In this document: positions 54,792-63,444 of the stretch, one piece after another | Layout: the number at the start of each line of letters is the position of its first letter | Position numbering within the stretch: position 1 is the stretch's first letter | Assembly (NCBI GenBank): GCA_002401865.1 | Contig: NVUK01000008.1 | Coordinates: forward strand, 1 to 64,000 | Direction of reading: 5' to 3' | Length of the DNA stretch: 64,000 bases | Source: Candidatus Aerophobota bacterium | GTDB taxonomy: Bacteria > Chlamydiota > Chlamydiia > Chlamydiales > Simkaniaceae | The notes under the pieces: generated by a model | Database searches by the model: none | The model's input: only the letters and a program-made list of their open reading frames with translations | Told to the model about the DNA's origin: nothing | Program-made: the position numbers and the translations under genes

Positions 54792-56990
54792 ATGGAAGAA
54801 TTCCCCCAAGAAGCCCTATCAGGACTAGTTGAGTCTGTTGTTTTTGAGAGTGAAGAAACAGGCTATAAAGTTATAAAAATAAAACTGCCCCGAGAAAATG
54901 ACCTTGTTATATTAATAGGTATGCTTGCTGGTTGCTCTATTGGACAAACATTACATGCCAAGGGCAAGTGGAAATTACATCCCAGGCATGGACGTCAATT
55001 TTCTGTAGAGAGTTTTGAAGTAGAAAAACCTCGAGACTTGATAGGCATTCAAAAATATTTAGAATCGGGACATATCAAAGGTATTGGCCCTGCTTTTGCT
55101 AGAAAAATTGTAGAGAAATTTGGTTTAAAAACTTTAGATATTATTGATAACTCCCCTTCGAGACTCATGGAAGTGGAAGGGCTCGGTGCCAAACGGATGC
55201 AAACACTTGTCGCTAGTATCAGCGATGAAGTAATACTTAGGAAGGTGATGATCTTTTTAAGAGGTCACGGTGTCAGTCCCGTATACGCACAAAAAATTTA
55301 CAAACATTATGGCGATAGCTGTATTGAAGTGGTTAAAGAAAACCCCTACCGTTTAGCTAAAGAAATTCATGGCATGGGATTTAAATCTGCAGACCTTATC
55401 GCCCAAAACCTCGATATTGGTAACGAAAGCACTTATAGAATAGATGCCGGTATTGAATTTTTACTCACTGAAATAGCCAAAGATGGCCACTCTTGCTATG
55501 AAAAAATAGCCTTTGTAGAAAAATCGGCCACTCTTTTAAATGTGGGTGAAGAATTAATTGTAGCGCGCCTAGAAACTCTTCTAAAAGAAGAAACTATCAT
55601 AGAAAAAAGTCTTCTCTATAAAGATCAACCCACCTCTTTTCTCTATAGCCGCCCCCTCTTTTTCTCCGAACTTTCCATCGCCAAAGAGCTCTACCGTCTA
55701 AGTATCGGGCTTTGCGGGATACGCACCATCGATATGGAAAAAGCTCTCCTATGGGCAGAGACGAAAATGGGCATGCATTTTGCAAAGGGGCAAAAAGAAG
55801 CCATCGCCAAGAGCATGGCGAAAAAAGTAAGTATTATTACAGGCGGGCCCGGTACAGGAAAAAGTACGATTACCAAAGCTATTTTAGGACTAACATCACA
55901 AATCTCTCCCTCTATTTTACTCGCCGCTCCTACCGGGAAAGCTGCCAAACGGATGAGTGAAATTACAGGTAAACAAGCAAAAACAATCCACAGTCTTCTC
56001 TCTTTTGATTTCACCACCGGCCTATTTAAAAAAAATAGAAAAAACCCTTTAGAGTGTGACTTAATTATCATCGACGAAGCCTCTATGATTGATTGCCGCC
56101 TAATGGCAAGCCTGCTTGTCGCTATACCTAGTAATAGCCGCATTATTTTTATCGGCGACGTCGATCAGCTCCCTAGCGTTGGTCCTGGTAAAGTTTTAGA
56201 AGATTTAATTCATTCTAACCAAATCGATTGCACCTACCTAAAATTTATCTTCCGTCAAGCCAAAGGCTCTAGTATCATCACCAACGCTCACAACATTAAC
56301 CAAGGATTTTTTCCCTCCCTTTCAGGCGATGACGACGACTTTACTTTCATCGAAGAAAATGAGCCAGAAAACATTATACAGCATATCCTTAATCTAACCT
56401 CTTCAGTACTCCCTTCAATAGAAGGAGGATCCTTCCACCCCATCAATGATGTACAAATCCTCTCTCCCATGAAAAAAGGATTAATCGGTACAGATAACCT
56501 CAACACCCTTTTACAAGAGACTCTCAACCCTGGCCAAATCTCCCTTTCTAAAATGGGACGCTCTTTTCGCTTATTTGATAAAGTGATGCAAAGACGCAAT
56601 AACTATGACAAAAAAGTTTATAATGGGGATGTGGGACGCATCGTTAAAATAGATACAAGCACCCAAACACTTAGCATCGTTTTCGATGAAGAAGAGGTGA
56701 TTTATACTAGTGATGAACTCGATGAGATTATGCTTGCCTACGCTGTCTCTATCCACAAATACCAAGGAAGTGAATGTCCCGCTGTTATCATACCCATACA
56801 TACGTCCCACTTTAAACTTCTGTTTAAAAATCTTCTCTACACGGGAGTCACTAGGGGTAAAAAGAAAGTGTTTCTTATAGGATCAAAAAGAGCGATTGCT
56901 ATTGCTATTAACTCTAAACAAGCTGTTTCCCGTTTTACAGGGTTAAGCTCTGTTATCGAAGAAACATTTACTAAAGAACTTTTATCTTAA
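54792..56990 (+). CDS. recD2: RecD2-type ATP-dependent DNA helicase
   Basis: 732 residues, superfamily 1B. An N-terminal OB-like domain and helix-hairpin-helix repeats (YLESGHIKGIGPAFARKIV near 77-95; further at 125-200) precede the motor: Walker A GGPGTGKST (about 353-361), Walker B LIIIDEASMID, GDVDQLPSVGPG (motif III) and the C-terminal YAVSIHKYQGSECP (motif V/VI). The RecD2/TraA family unwinds DNA 5'-3' independently of RecBC. It overlaps the convergent metG by four bases. Confidence 0.94.
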   Translation: MEEFPQEALSGLVESVVFESEETGYKVIKIKLPRENDLVILIGMLAGCSIGQTLHAKGKWKLHPRHGRQFSVESFEVEKPRDLIGIQKYLESGHIKGIGPAFARKIVEKFGLKTLDIIDNSPSRLMEVEGLGAKRMQTLVASISDEVILRKVMIFLRGHGVSPVYAQKIYKHYGDSCIEVVKENPYRLAKEIHGMGFKSADLIAQNLDIGNESTYRIDAGIEFLLTEIAKDGHSCYEKIAFVEKSATLLNVGEELIVARLETLLKEETIIEKSLLYKDQPTSFLYSRPLFFSELSIAKELYRLSIGLCGIRTIDMEKALLWAETKMGMHFAKGQKEAIAKSMAKKVSIITGGPGTGKSTITKAILGLTSQISPSILLAAPTGKAAKRMSEITGKQAKTIHSLLSFDFTTGLFKKNRKNPLECDLIIIDEASMIDCRLMASLLVAIPSNSRIIFIGDVDQLPSVGPGKVLEDLIHSNQIDCTYLKFIFRQAKGSSIITNAHNINQGFFPSLSGDDDDFTFIEENEPENIIQHILNLTSSVLPSIEGGSFHPINDVQILSPMKKGLIGTDNLNTLLQETLNPGQISLSKMGRSFRLFDKVMQRRNNYDKKVYNGDVGRIVKIDTSTQTLSIVFDEEEVIYTSDELDEIMLAYAVSIHKYQGSECPAVIIPIHTSHFKLLFKNLLYTGVTRGKKKVFLIGSKRAIAIAINSKQAVSRFTGLSSVIEETFTKELLS

Positions 56991-59050
56991 GAAACTTCTG
57001 ATCCAATTTCAGCATCATCCGCTGCCATTAAAACTTTCACCGCGTTTCCAGAACCTGTAGCTAAAATCATACCCTGACTCTCAACACCCATTAATTTGAC
57101 AGGCTTAAGATTGGCTACTACTACTACTTTTTTACCCACTAACTCTTGTTCATCAGGATAAAACAGAGCAATCCCTGAAACTACTTGCCGCTTTTCAAAG
57201 CCTAAATCCACTTCTATACGTAAAAGTTTTTTGCTCTTTTTCACTTTTTCTACAGTAAGGATTTGAGCGACTCTTAAATCAATTTTTGTAAAATCAGGAA
57301 ATTCTATTGTCTCTTTCAAAGAAACCGGCTCACTAATAACAGTAGACACAGGCTTTGCTTCTGAAAGAATAGCGCTTAATTTTTCTTTTTCCATAGCAAT
57401 TACCTCATCTTCAATTTTTTCAAACAACACCTCAACATACCCAAGGTCTGGTTTTTCATGGTTTTGATAGTCCACGACAACATCCCAATCACGCTCTTGT
57501 ATCAAATCGCTATGGCCCAACATCGACCAAAGCTTTTGGCATGTTTTTGGAATAATAGGAATCGATACCATAGCTAACACTCCAAGTAAATAGTGACAAA
57601 GTGAAAGCGTTGTCTCCATTTTCTCTGTTAATTCATGCTTCTTAATCCCTTCCCAAGGACGTTTACTGTCGAAATAGCTATTACCACAAGAAGCTAGCTC
57701 CATAATGGCACCCACCGCTTTTCTCAGCTCATAAGCGCAGTAATACTGCTCTATCTTAGCAATAATTTCCTTAATCGTTGTTAAAAAGAGTTTATCTTCA
57801 TCGCTTAACTTGCCACATGGTGGAGGCACACTTCCAAACTGCTTTTGACAAAATACAAGCACACGGTTGGCCAAATTACCAAATTTTCCTAAAAGCTCTG
57901 CATTCACCCGCGTTTGGAAATCCTCTAAAGTAAAATCACTGTCTTGATTTTCTGGAGCATTCGCAATAAGAGCATACCGCACCTGGTCAGAGCCAAATTT
58001 AGCAACAAAGGAGTCCAGATCTATCATCCAGTTGTCACTTTTACTAAATTTTTTGCCCTCTAAATTTAAAAACTCATTAGCAGGAAGATCATCGACAAGT
58101 TTATAAGGCTGATTTTGTCCCATCACCATGGCAGGGAAAAAAATTGCATGGAATGGAATATTGTCTTTACCAATAAATTGCACATAGCGTGTGCTCTCAT
58201 CTAGCCAATATTTTTTCCAAAGATCTGCATCCCCTTTAACATTTTTTGCCCAATCTTGCGCAATAGAGATATAACCAATAGGAGCATCAAACCAAACATA
58301 AAGAACTTTCCCCTCGCTCTCTTGTATCGGCAAAGGTATTCCCCAGTCAGAATCTCTTGTAATCGCTCTCTCTTTAAGCTCATCTATATAGTTTTCTGCA
58401 AAAGCGATAACGTTAGACTTCCAAGGCTTTTTTCCTATCCATTCTTTTAGCTTATCTTTGAAAAGGTCAAAGCGTAAAAACCAGTGCGTAGTGCTTTTTA
58501 AAACAAGCCCCTCTCCAGAGACAGCCGATACTGGTTTTTTTAAATCTGTAGATTCAAAGTTAGCTCCGCAACTAGGACATTCATCCCCTCTTGCCTCTAA
58601 ATAACCACATTTAGGACACTCTCCTTTCACATATCTGTCGGCTAAAAATTGATTGTTTCTTGCATCAAAAAGCTGCTGCGTCTCTTTTTTTTCAATATAG
58701 CCATTTTCATCTAAATCTTTGAAAAAAGCTACCGCATTGCTCGCATGCCCCTCGCAAGTGGTGCGTCCATAGTGATCAAAAGCTATATCTAATTGGTTGA
58801 ATAGGGCTTTGTTTACCCCGTGAAAAATGTCTACATGCTCTTTAGGCGATCGTCCAGCTTTTTGAGCGCTAAGAACAATTGCCACTCCATACTCATCCGA
58901 TCCACAGATAAATAATACGTCTGCACCCTTGAGCCTTTTATACCTTGAATGTACATCTGCAGGCAAATAAGCTCCCGCCATATGACCAAAATGCAGAGCA
59001 CCATTGGCATAGGGCAAAGCAGCCGTAATCAATACCTTCTCTTGAGACAC
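56987..59050 (-). CDS. metG: Methionyl-tRNA synthetase with C-terminal tRNA-binding domain
   Basis: 687 residues from GTG at 59050. The class I HIGH motif reads HFGH (in NGALHFGHMAG, about 16-26) and KFSKS (about 336-341) is the KMSKS motif. A zinc knuckle with CPKCGYLEARGDECPSCG (about 140-157) follows the first half. The extra C-terminal domain (about 578-687; FPDFTKIDLRVAQIL, VVVANLKPVKLMGVESQGM) is the Arc1p/EMAP-II type dimerisation and tRNA-binding domain. Downstream of the rpoZ-like and gmk genes, in the Chlamydia order. Confidence 0.97.
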   Translation of the reverse strand: MSQEKVLITAALPYANGALHFGHMAGAYLPADVHSRYKRLKGADVLFICGSDEYGVAIVLSAQKAGRSPKEHVDIFHGVNKALFNQLDIAFDHYGRTTCEGHASNAVAFFKDLDENGYIEKKETQQLFDARNNQFLADRYVKGECPKCGYLEARGDECPSCGANFESTDLKKPVSAVSGEGLVLKSTTHWFLRFDLFKDKLKEWIGKKPWKSNVIAFAENYIDELKERAITRDSDWGIPLPIQESEGKVLYVWFDAPIGYISIAQDWAKNVKGDADLWKKYWLDESTRYVQFIGKDNIPFHAIFFPAMVMGQNQPYKLVDDLPANEFLNLEGKKFSKSDNWMIDLDSFVAKFGSDQVRYALIANAPENQDSDFTLEDFQTRVNAELLGKFGNLANRVLVFCQKQFGSVPPPCGKLSDEDKLFLTTIKEIIAKIEQYYCAYELRKAVGAIMELASCGNSYFDSKRPWEGIKKHELTEKMETTLSLCHYLLGVLAMVSIPIIPKTCQKLWSMLGHSDLIQERDWDVVVDYQNHEKPDLGYVEVLFEKIEDEVIAMEKEKLSAILSEAKPVSTVISEPVSLKETIEFPDFTKIDLRVAQILTVEKVKKSKKLLRIEVDLGFEKRQVVSGIALFYPDEQELVGKKVVVVANLKPVKLMGVESQGMILATGSGNAVKVLMAADDAEIGSEVS

Positions 59051-59053
59051 GCC

Positions 59054-59269
59054 TTACTCTTCCTTTTGACTTCCATCTTCATTCGCTTCTTGAGCCAAAG
59101 CGGCTTCTTCAATCTTTTTCTCTATATCTTTAAGAATCTTTGAAATTTTCACATCATCTTTGCCATGACTAATCTGCTCTCTAGCTATAGCTATCACTGC
59201 ATTAGTTAGATCAAAATCATCGTCATAAAGCTTTGTAAAAATCTCTTTTGTCATTCTGTCATCTGTCAT
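59054..59269 (-). CDS. Small protein, candidate RNA polymerase omega subunit
   Basis: 71 residues, acidic C-terminus. It lies 10 bases after gmk and 3 before metG, the place of CT031 in Chlamydia as I recall, and rpoZ follows gmk in many bacteria. The segment FDLTNAVIAIAREQISHG (about 19-36) resembles the omega pattern of Phe/Tyr-x-L-x-x-x-x-A-x-x-A-R-x-I. Omega helps assemble RNA polymerase. The resemblance is weak, so this is a candidate only. Confidence 0.6.
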   Translation of the reverse strand: MTDDRMTKEIFTKLYDDDFDLTNAVIAIAREQISHGKDDVKISKILKDIEKKIEEAALAQEANEDGSQKEE

Positions 59270-59279
59270 ACAAAATCCC

Positions 59280-59882
59280 CTATGTATTATTATTTCGGTG
59301 GTTTTCAGCGACCAAAATACTTACAAGTATTTGATACGCTCTTTCCAAATCATCATTTACTAAATTATAATCAAACCAAACCGCCTGCTCCATTTCCTCA
59401 CACGCGCGGCCAAGCCTTGTTTCTAGCGAGCTGTCTGTCTCACTTCCCCTGCTAACCAACCTACGTCTAAGCTCTTCTTTTGAAGGCGGAGAAATGAAAA
59501 TACAACAAGCACTAAGCCTCTTTTTCAGCTCACGTGCACCGCCAATATCTATGACAAGGATAACATTTTTTCCCTTTAATGTGAGATTTTTTATTTGATC
59601 ACTATCGGTACCATACTCATGGTCAAAAATTTTATTTGTCTCAATAAAATCCCCTTTCTCCTTTTTCTCTAAAAAAGTTTTTTTACTGACAAAAAAATAG
59701 TCTTTCCCCTCTTGCTCTGCATCCCTTTTTCCTCGAGTAGTATAAGAAATACTTTGAGAAAAATGGTCTGGGTAGGCCTTTAAAACTTTTTTGACAAGCG
59801 TTGTCTTCCCGCATCCTGCAGGAGCGCTGACAACAAATAATTTGCCTTTTTTTACCGGGCTAAATAGTGGTTCATTCATCAT
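59280..59882 (-). CDS. gmk: Guanylate kinase
   Basis: 200 residues. P-loop SAPAGCGKTTL (about 19-29), the GMP-binding SISYTTRGKRDAEQEGKDYFF block (about 44-64) and VILVIDIGGARELKK; it converts GMP to GDP with ATP. It begins directly at the yicC stop and is followed by the rpoZ-like gene. No anomaly seen. Confidence 0.97.
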   Translation of the reverse strand: MMNEPLFSPVKKGKLFVVSAPAGCGKTTLVKKVLKAYPDHFSQSISYTTRGKRDAEQEGKDYFFVSKKTFLEKKEKGDFIETNKIFDHEYGTDSDQIKNLTLKGKNVILVIDIGGARELKKRLSACCIFISPPSKEELRRRLVSRGSETDSSLETRLGRACEEMEQAVWFDYNLVNDDLERAYQILVSILVAENHRNNNT

Positions 59883-60770
59883 TTACACAATATTTTGTAG
59901 TTGTTCTACCAACGTTTTTGTCAGCCCTTTTACCTCTAAAGCTAGGCTTATCAACTCTATATCATGAGACTTGGCTGCTATAGTATTGATCTCTCGATGG
60001 ATTTCTTGCGCTAAAAACTCTAGTTTTTTGCCTTTTTTCACTTCCGTTTCACTCTCAAGAAAAGATCTAAACTGTTTCAAATGAGAAGCTAACCTTACAA
60101 TTTCCTCTTCAATATCCACTTTCTCTGAGAATAAAATCACTTCCCTGGCAATACGTTCTTCATAATTTTCCAGGCCATGGTCTATTTGCGCAATTCTTTT
60201 CAAAAGTTTTTCCCTATAAGCTTTAGGAGCATCCACTCTCTTAATGTCAATCTGGGCCACTTCTTGAGCTATTTGATCTAATGTTTTTACCATTGCCTTT
60301 TGTAAATTTTGGCCCTCTTGATCTCCCATTTTGATCAATTCAGTAATCGACTCTTTCAACCCTTTAATGAGTAACGCCTGCTCTTTTTCTCCCATAGGCT
60401 CTATAAAAGAGCTGTTAGTAGCAAGCAAACTCGTGATAACACTAGGAGTGATTAAGCTTTTGTCCATCCCACAGTGTACGCAGCACGCACTCAAATGATC
60501 ATACACATTTTTAAAACTATCCTTATCTGGCAAACTAGTCGACAACGAAGCATTACTAGCTTCTCTTGAAATCCTCAATGTTACAGACCCTCGAGACAAA
60601 CTCGAGGCTAAACATTGACGAAATACTATTTCTAAACTAGACAGCTCTTTTGGGCAATAAACAGAAACATCTAAACTCTTTCTATTTACTGAAATCAGTT
60701 CGATGAGATAAGAATCTCTCCCCTCTAAACAGACCTGTTCTTTGGCATAAGCCGTCATACTTCTAGTCAA
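59883..60770 (-). CDS. yicC: YicC-family endoribonuclease
   Basis: 295 residues from TTG at 60770, supported by GGAG eight bases upstream and by the family's M-x-R-S-M-T-(A/G) start, here MTRSMTAYAKEQV. The C-terminal DUF1732 region has ANSSFIEP-like and FLAQEIHREINTIAAKSHDIELI (about 255-277), the family signature; VDIEEEIVRLASHLKQF precedes it. YicC proteins are reported to cut RNA. It abuts gmk as in many bacteria. Confidence 0.93.
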   Translation of the reverse strand: MTRSMTAYAKEQVCLEGRDSYLIELISVNRKSLDVSVYCPKELSSLEIVFRQCLASSLSRGSVTLRISREASNASLSTSLPDKDSFKNVYDHLSACCVHCGMDKSLITPSVITSLLATNSSFIEPMGEKEQALLIKGLKESITELIKMGDQEGQNLQKAMVKTLDQIAQEVAQIDIKRVDAPKAYREKLLKRIAQIDHGLENYEERIAREVILFSEKVDIEEEIVRLASHLKQFRSFLESETEVKKGKKLEFLAQEIHREINTIAAKSHDIELISLALEVKGLTKTLVEQLQNIV

Positions 60771-60836
60771 ATATCACTCTCCAGTATCTTTTAGTAACGC
60801 TTGATCTATGTTAATGCTTCTTTTTAATAATTTCCA

Positions 60837-61460
60837 TCACTTCAACAATTTGACAGGAGAAAAAGAGTAGCGATGACATGCGCATGGTCCATACTCTTTA
60901 AGCCTCTCTTTATGCAAACGTGTTGGATATCCCTTATGCTGCTTAAAGCCATACATAGGCCATTTTTTGTCTAAATCTATCATGATATTATCGCGTGTTT
61001 GCTTGGCTATAATAGATGCCGCACCAATACTAAGAGAGTGCATATCCCCTTTGACAATTGTATGCGTAGGCATCGCAAGAGCTGGGGCAAAAGAGCCATC
61101 AATTAAAACTACATCTGGAAATACTTGTAAATTAGCAACAGCTTTTTTCATCGCAAATAGTGTAGCTTGAAAAATGTTCATCTCATCCACTAAAGCCTCA
61201 TCCACTATACCTACCCCTATGGTGATACTACGCATAGACTGCAGCTGTAAAAAAATTAGCTGCCGTTTTTTTTCACTTATTTTTTTGCTATCGTTTATGT
61301 AGGGAAGAGCTTCGCAGTCATGGATAATAACAGCTGCTGCCACAACAGGACCAGCCAAAGGGCCTCTACCTGCTTCGTCTACACCTGCTATGAGGGTAGT
61401 CTTGTTTTTGCGATATTGGTTATCAAATCCAGCTTTACTTGTAAGTAAATCAGAGAGCAT
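60837..61460 (-). CDS. rnhB: Ribonuclease HII
   Basis: 207 residues. AGVDEAGRGPLAGPVVAAAV (about 25-44) has the catalytic Asp and Glu; VVLIDGSFAP and SIGAASIIAKQTRD (about 143-156) contain the other acidic and metal-site residues. It removes ribonucleotides and RNA from RNA-DNA hybrids. Part of the rplS-rnhB order shared with Chlamydia, 66 bases after rplS. Confidence 0.97.
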   Translation of the reverse strand: MLSDLLTSKAGFDNQYRKNKTTLIAGVDEAGRGPLAGPVVAAAVIIHDCEALPYINDSKKISEKKRQLIFLQLQSMRSITIGVGIVDEALVDEMNIFQATLFAMKKAVANLQVFPDVVLIDGSFAPALAMPTHTIVKGDMHSLSIGAASIIAKQTRDNIMIDLDKKWPMYGFKQHKGYPTRLHKERLKEYGPCACHRYSFSPVKLLK

Positions 61461-61526
61461 AAAAAATCCTACACGAGACTGGGCTTGACTTCTTACTTTT
61501 AAAAAGTAAGCCCTTTTCCATCTTTT

Positions 61527-61907
61527 TTAAGACTTCGCTTCTTTTGCTAATTTTTTTGCAGACTTAAAGAGTCTTTCTTTAACTTTAATCTTCTTACCCT
61601 GTTGCCCTCTTAAATAGTAAAGCTTAGCCTGTCTTACTTGACCACATCTTACTACCTCAATTTTTGATACTAGAGGACTGTGAATTGAAAACACTCTTTC
61701 CACACCAGAGCCATAAGAATGACGGTATAAAAGTACCGTTTCAGCAATCCCTTTGCCCTGCTTACCAATGACAACACCAGTAAACGCCTGAACTCTCTCT
61801 TTTCCACCTTCAACAATACGAATATACACTTTAATCGTATCACCAACTCTGTAGCTTGGAAGATCTGTTTTCAGACCCTGGTTTTCTAATTCTTCTATTT
61901 CGTTCAT
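61527..61907 (-). CDS. rplS: Ribosomal protein L19
   Basis: 126 residues from ATG at 61907, preferred because GGAG lies six bases upstream; the ATG at 61919 overlaps that site. VGDTIKVYIRIVEGGKERVQAF and FTGVVIGKQGKG, then SGVERVFSIHSPLV, are typical L19 blocks. L19 sits at the 30S-50S interface. It follows trmD by 19 bases. Confidence 0.97.
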   Translation of the reverse strand: MNEIEELENQGLKTDLPSYRVGDTIKVYIRIVEGGKERVQAFTGVVIGKQGKGIAETVLLYRHSYGSGVERVFSIHSPLVSKIEVVRCGQVRQAKLYYLRGQQGKKIKVKERLFKSAKKLAKEAKS

Positions 61908-61926
61908 TTTTTTCTCCATTTAAACA

Positions 61927-62610
61927 CTACATGCTTGCTACATGTGTGTGTCGTATACTTTTTACTAACGCTTCTTTTTGCTTGGCCTCAGCTCGCCTCC
62001 ACTGATCAATGTTGGCTTGATGACCACTATATAACACTTCTGGCACAGGATCTTCTTCAAAAACTCGTGGTTTTGTATAATGAGGACAATCAAAATTATC
62101 CCCCTCTTCAAAAGAGTCCTGCTTGTGGGAATCTTCATTCCCTAACACACCTGGAACAAACCTAGCAACAGCATCTATAAATACTGCCGCTGCAGGAAGA
62201 CCACTGGTCAATACATAAGGCCCAATGCTGATCTCTTCATCAATCTCTTTAAAGACTCTCTGATCAATCCCTTCATAGTGACCACACAACAAGATAAGGT
62301 GAGACTCCTCTGCCATCTTCCGGCACTTAGAAGCTGTCAACATAGAGCCTTGAGGACTCATATAAATAACTCTCGAGTTTTCCTTCCTTACACTTCTTAT
62401 CGATTCAACTATAGGACCCGGCATCATCACCATACCAGGACCTCCGCCAAAAGGACGGTCATCTACTTTGTTATGACGCCCCTGACCAAAATCTCTAATA
62501 TTATGACAATTCACTTCCAAAAGACCTCTACTCAAAGCCCTTTGCAACATACTCACACGTAAAGGACTATCAAAATAGTCAGGAAACAGAGACAACACAT
62601 CAATAAGCAT
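61927..62610 (-). CDS. trmD: tRNA (guanine37-N1)-methyltransferase
   Basis: 227 residues. TrmD methylates G37 next to the anticodon with SAM to prevent frameshifting. The knot region is seen as VIYMSPQGSML (about 83-93), LLCGHYEGIDQRV (about 112-124) and ISIGPYVLTSGLPAA; RDFGQGRHNKVDDRPFGGGPGM near residues 40-61 is the N-terminal signature. In many bacteria rimM lies between rpsP and trmD; here that place has a Lys-rich orphan. Confidence 0.97.
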   Translation of the reverse strand: MLIDVLSLFPDYFDSPLRVSMLQRALSRGLLEVNCHNIRDFGQGRHNKVDDRPFGGGPGMVMMPGPIVESIRSVRKENSRVIYMSPQGSMLTASKCRKMAEESHLILLCGHYEGIDQRVFKEIDEEISIGPYVLTSGLPAAAVFIDAVARFVPGVLGNEDSHKQDSFEEGDNFDCPHYTKPRVFEEDPVPEVLYSGHQANIDQWRRAEAKQKEALVKSIRHTHVASM

Positions 62611-62618
62611 AAGCTTTT

Positions 62619-62909
62619 CTACCCATGCTTAGGGGGCCTAGATCTCTTTGTAGATACCTTTGCGCTTGCCTTTTTAGTTGTAAACTTCTTGCTATCTACT
62701 TTGTTGCCAGCAAACTTTTTACCATTTGCTTTTTTGCCCTTGATTTTCTTTCCAATAGATTTTTTTCCAGTAGCTTTTTTACCAGCCACTTTCTTACCCA
62801 TGAAATTTCTTCCAACAACTCTTTTATCCACAGATTGCTTCTTACCCAATTGCTCAGCCGTTTTTTTGTTAGCTACGCATTGAGAGCCCTGATCTTTGTG
62901 TTCATCCAT
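62619..62909 (-). CDS. Lys-rich small basic protein, histone-like
   Basis: 96 residues, lying 8 bases before trmD and 25 after rpsP, in the place of rimM. Residues about 36-80 form a five-residue repeat of type xxGKK, giving a very basic protein with a short acidic start (MDEHKDQG). It resembles histone H1-like chlamydial Hc2 tails and the neighbouring S16 tail (KKAVx). A weak ribosome binding site and low complexity leave some doubt. Nucleic-acid binding is likely by composition, not shown. Confidence 0.6.
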   Translation of the reverse strand: MDEHKDQGSQCVANKKTAEQLGKKQSVDKRVVGRNFMGKKVAGKKATGKKSIGKKIKGKKANGKKFAGNKVDSKKFTTKKASAKVSTKRSRPPKHG

Positions 62910-62934
62910 GTGTGTTTTATCCGTGTCCTATGCT

Positions 62935-63348
62935 TTATTCAGCAGGCTTAGCTTTTTTCGTAACCGCTTTTTTAGCTGCTACTTTTTTAGTCGCTACTTT
63001 TTTTACTACTGCTTTTTTAACTACTGCTTTTTTTGTAACCGCTTTTTTAGCCGTTGCAGTTTTTAGCTTTTTAGCAAGCGTTTTTTTTCTGAGATTTTTA
63101 ATCACATCAGGTGCTGAACGTTTTACTAAATTCTCAACTTTAGGATTCAGGACTGCTCCATTATCTACCCAATGTTGAAGTCTTTCTTCAAAAACCACGA
63201 TATCTTTTCCCGGCTCAAGATGCGGATCATAATGACCGAGCAGCTCGATATATTTCCCATCTCTAGGGGATCTGCTATCTGCAACCACTAATCTATAAGT
63301 CAAACGATTTCTACGCCCTTGCTGCCTCAAGCGAATTTTTAATGCCAT
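62935..63348 (-). CDS. rpsP: Ribosomal protein S16 with Lys/Ala-rich C-terminal extension
   Basis: 137 residues. The first ~85 are normal S16 (MALKIRLRQQGRRNR, then YRLVVADSRSPRDGKYIELLGHYDP in part). From about residue 90 a tail of KKAV(T/V) five-residue repeats (101-132) extends it well beyond the common 80-120 residues. The repeats are encoded by 15-base near-identical units. S16 is needed for 30S assembly. First gene after ffh of the rpsP-orphan-trmD-rplS run. Confidence 0.95.
   Translation of the reverse strand: MALKIRLRQQGRRNRLTYRLVVADSRSPRDGKYIELLGHYDPHLEPGKDIVVFEERLQHWVDNGAVLNPKVENLVKRSAPDVIKNLRKKTLAKKLKTATAKKAVTKKAVVKKAVVKKVATKKVAAKKAVTKKAKPAE
62953..63048 (-). repeat. 15-bp tandem repeats encoding the S16 tail
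   Basis: About six units of the type AAAAAAGC(A/G)GT(T/A)... on the minus strand encode KKAVT, KKAVV, KKAVV, KKVAT, KKVAA and KKAVT. Imperfect copies with synonymous and conservative changes. Confidence 0.8.
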
Positions 63349-63444
63349 TGTATTTACTCCTTATACAAACCAATGACAATACTATACTAAAACGGGAAAA
63401 AAAAATGTATTAAAAAAAAATCTTTAAAAATGTAGCCCCTAATA

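Noticed and set aside
55691-56143. 150-residue minus-strand ORF inside recD2
   Set aside because: Antisense shadow of conserved helicase motifs.
61481-61513. Terminator between rplS and rnhB
   Set aside because: A perfect CTTACTTTT/AAAAGTAAG inverted repeat is present, but no T-run follows in the transcript direction; may be only a hairpin.
62625-63178. Hydrophobic plus-strand ORFs opposite the Lys-rich genes
   Set aside because: Antisense of Lys codons (TTT) gives Phe-rich frames; rpsP is certain on the minus strand.
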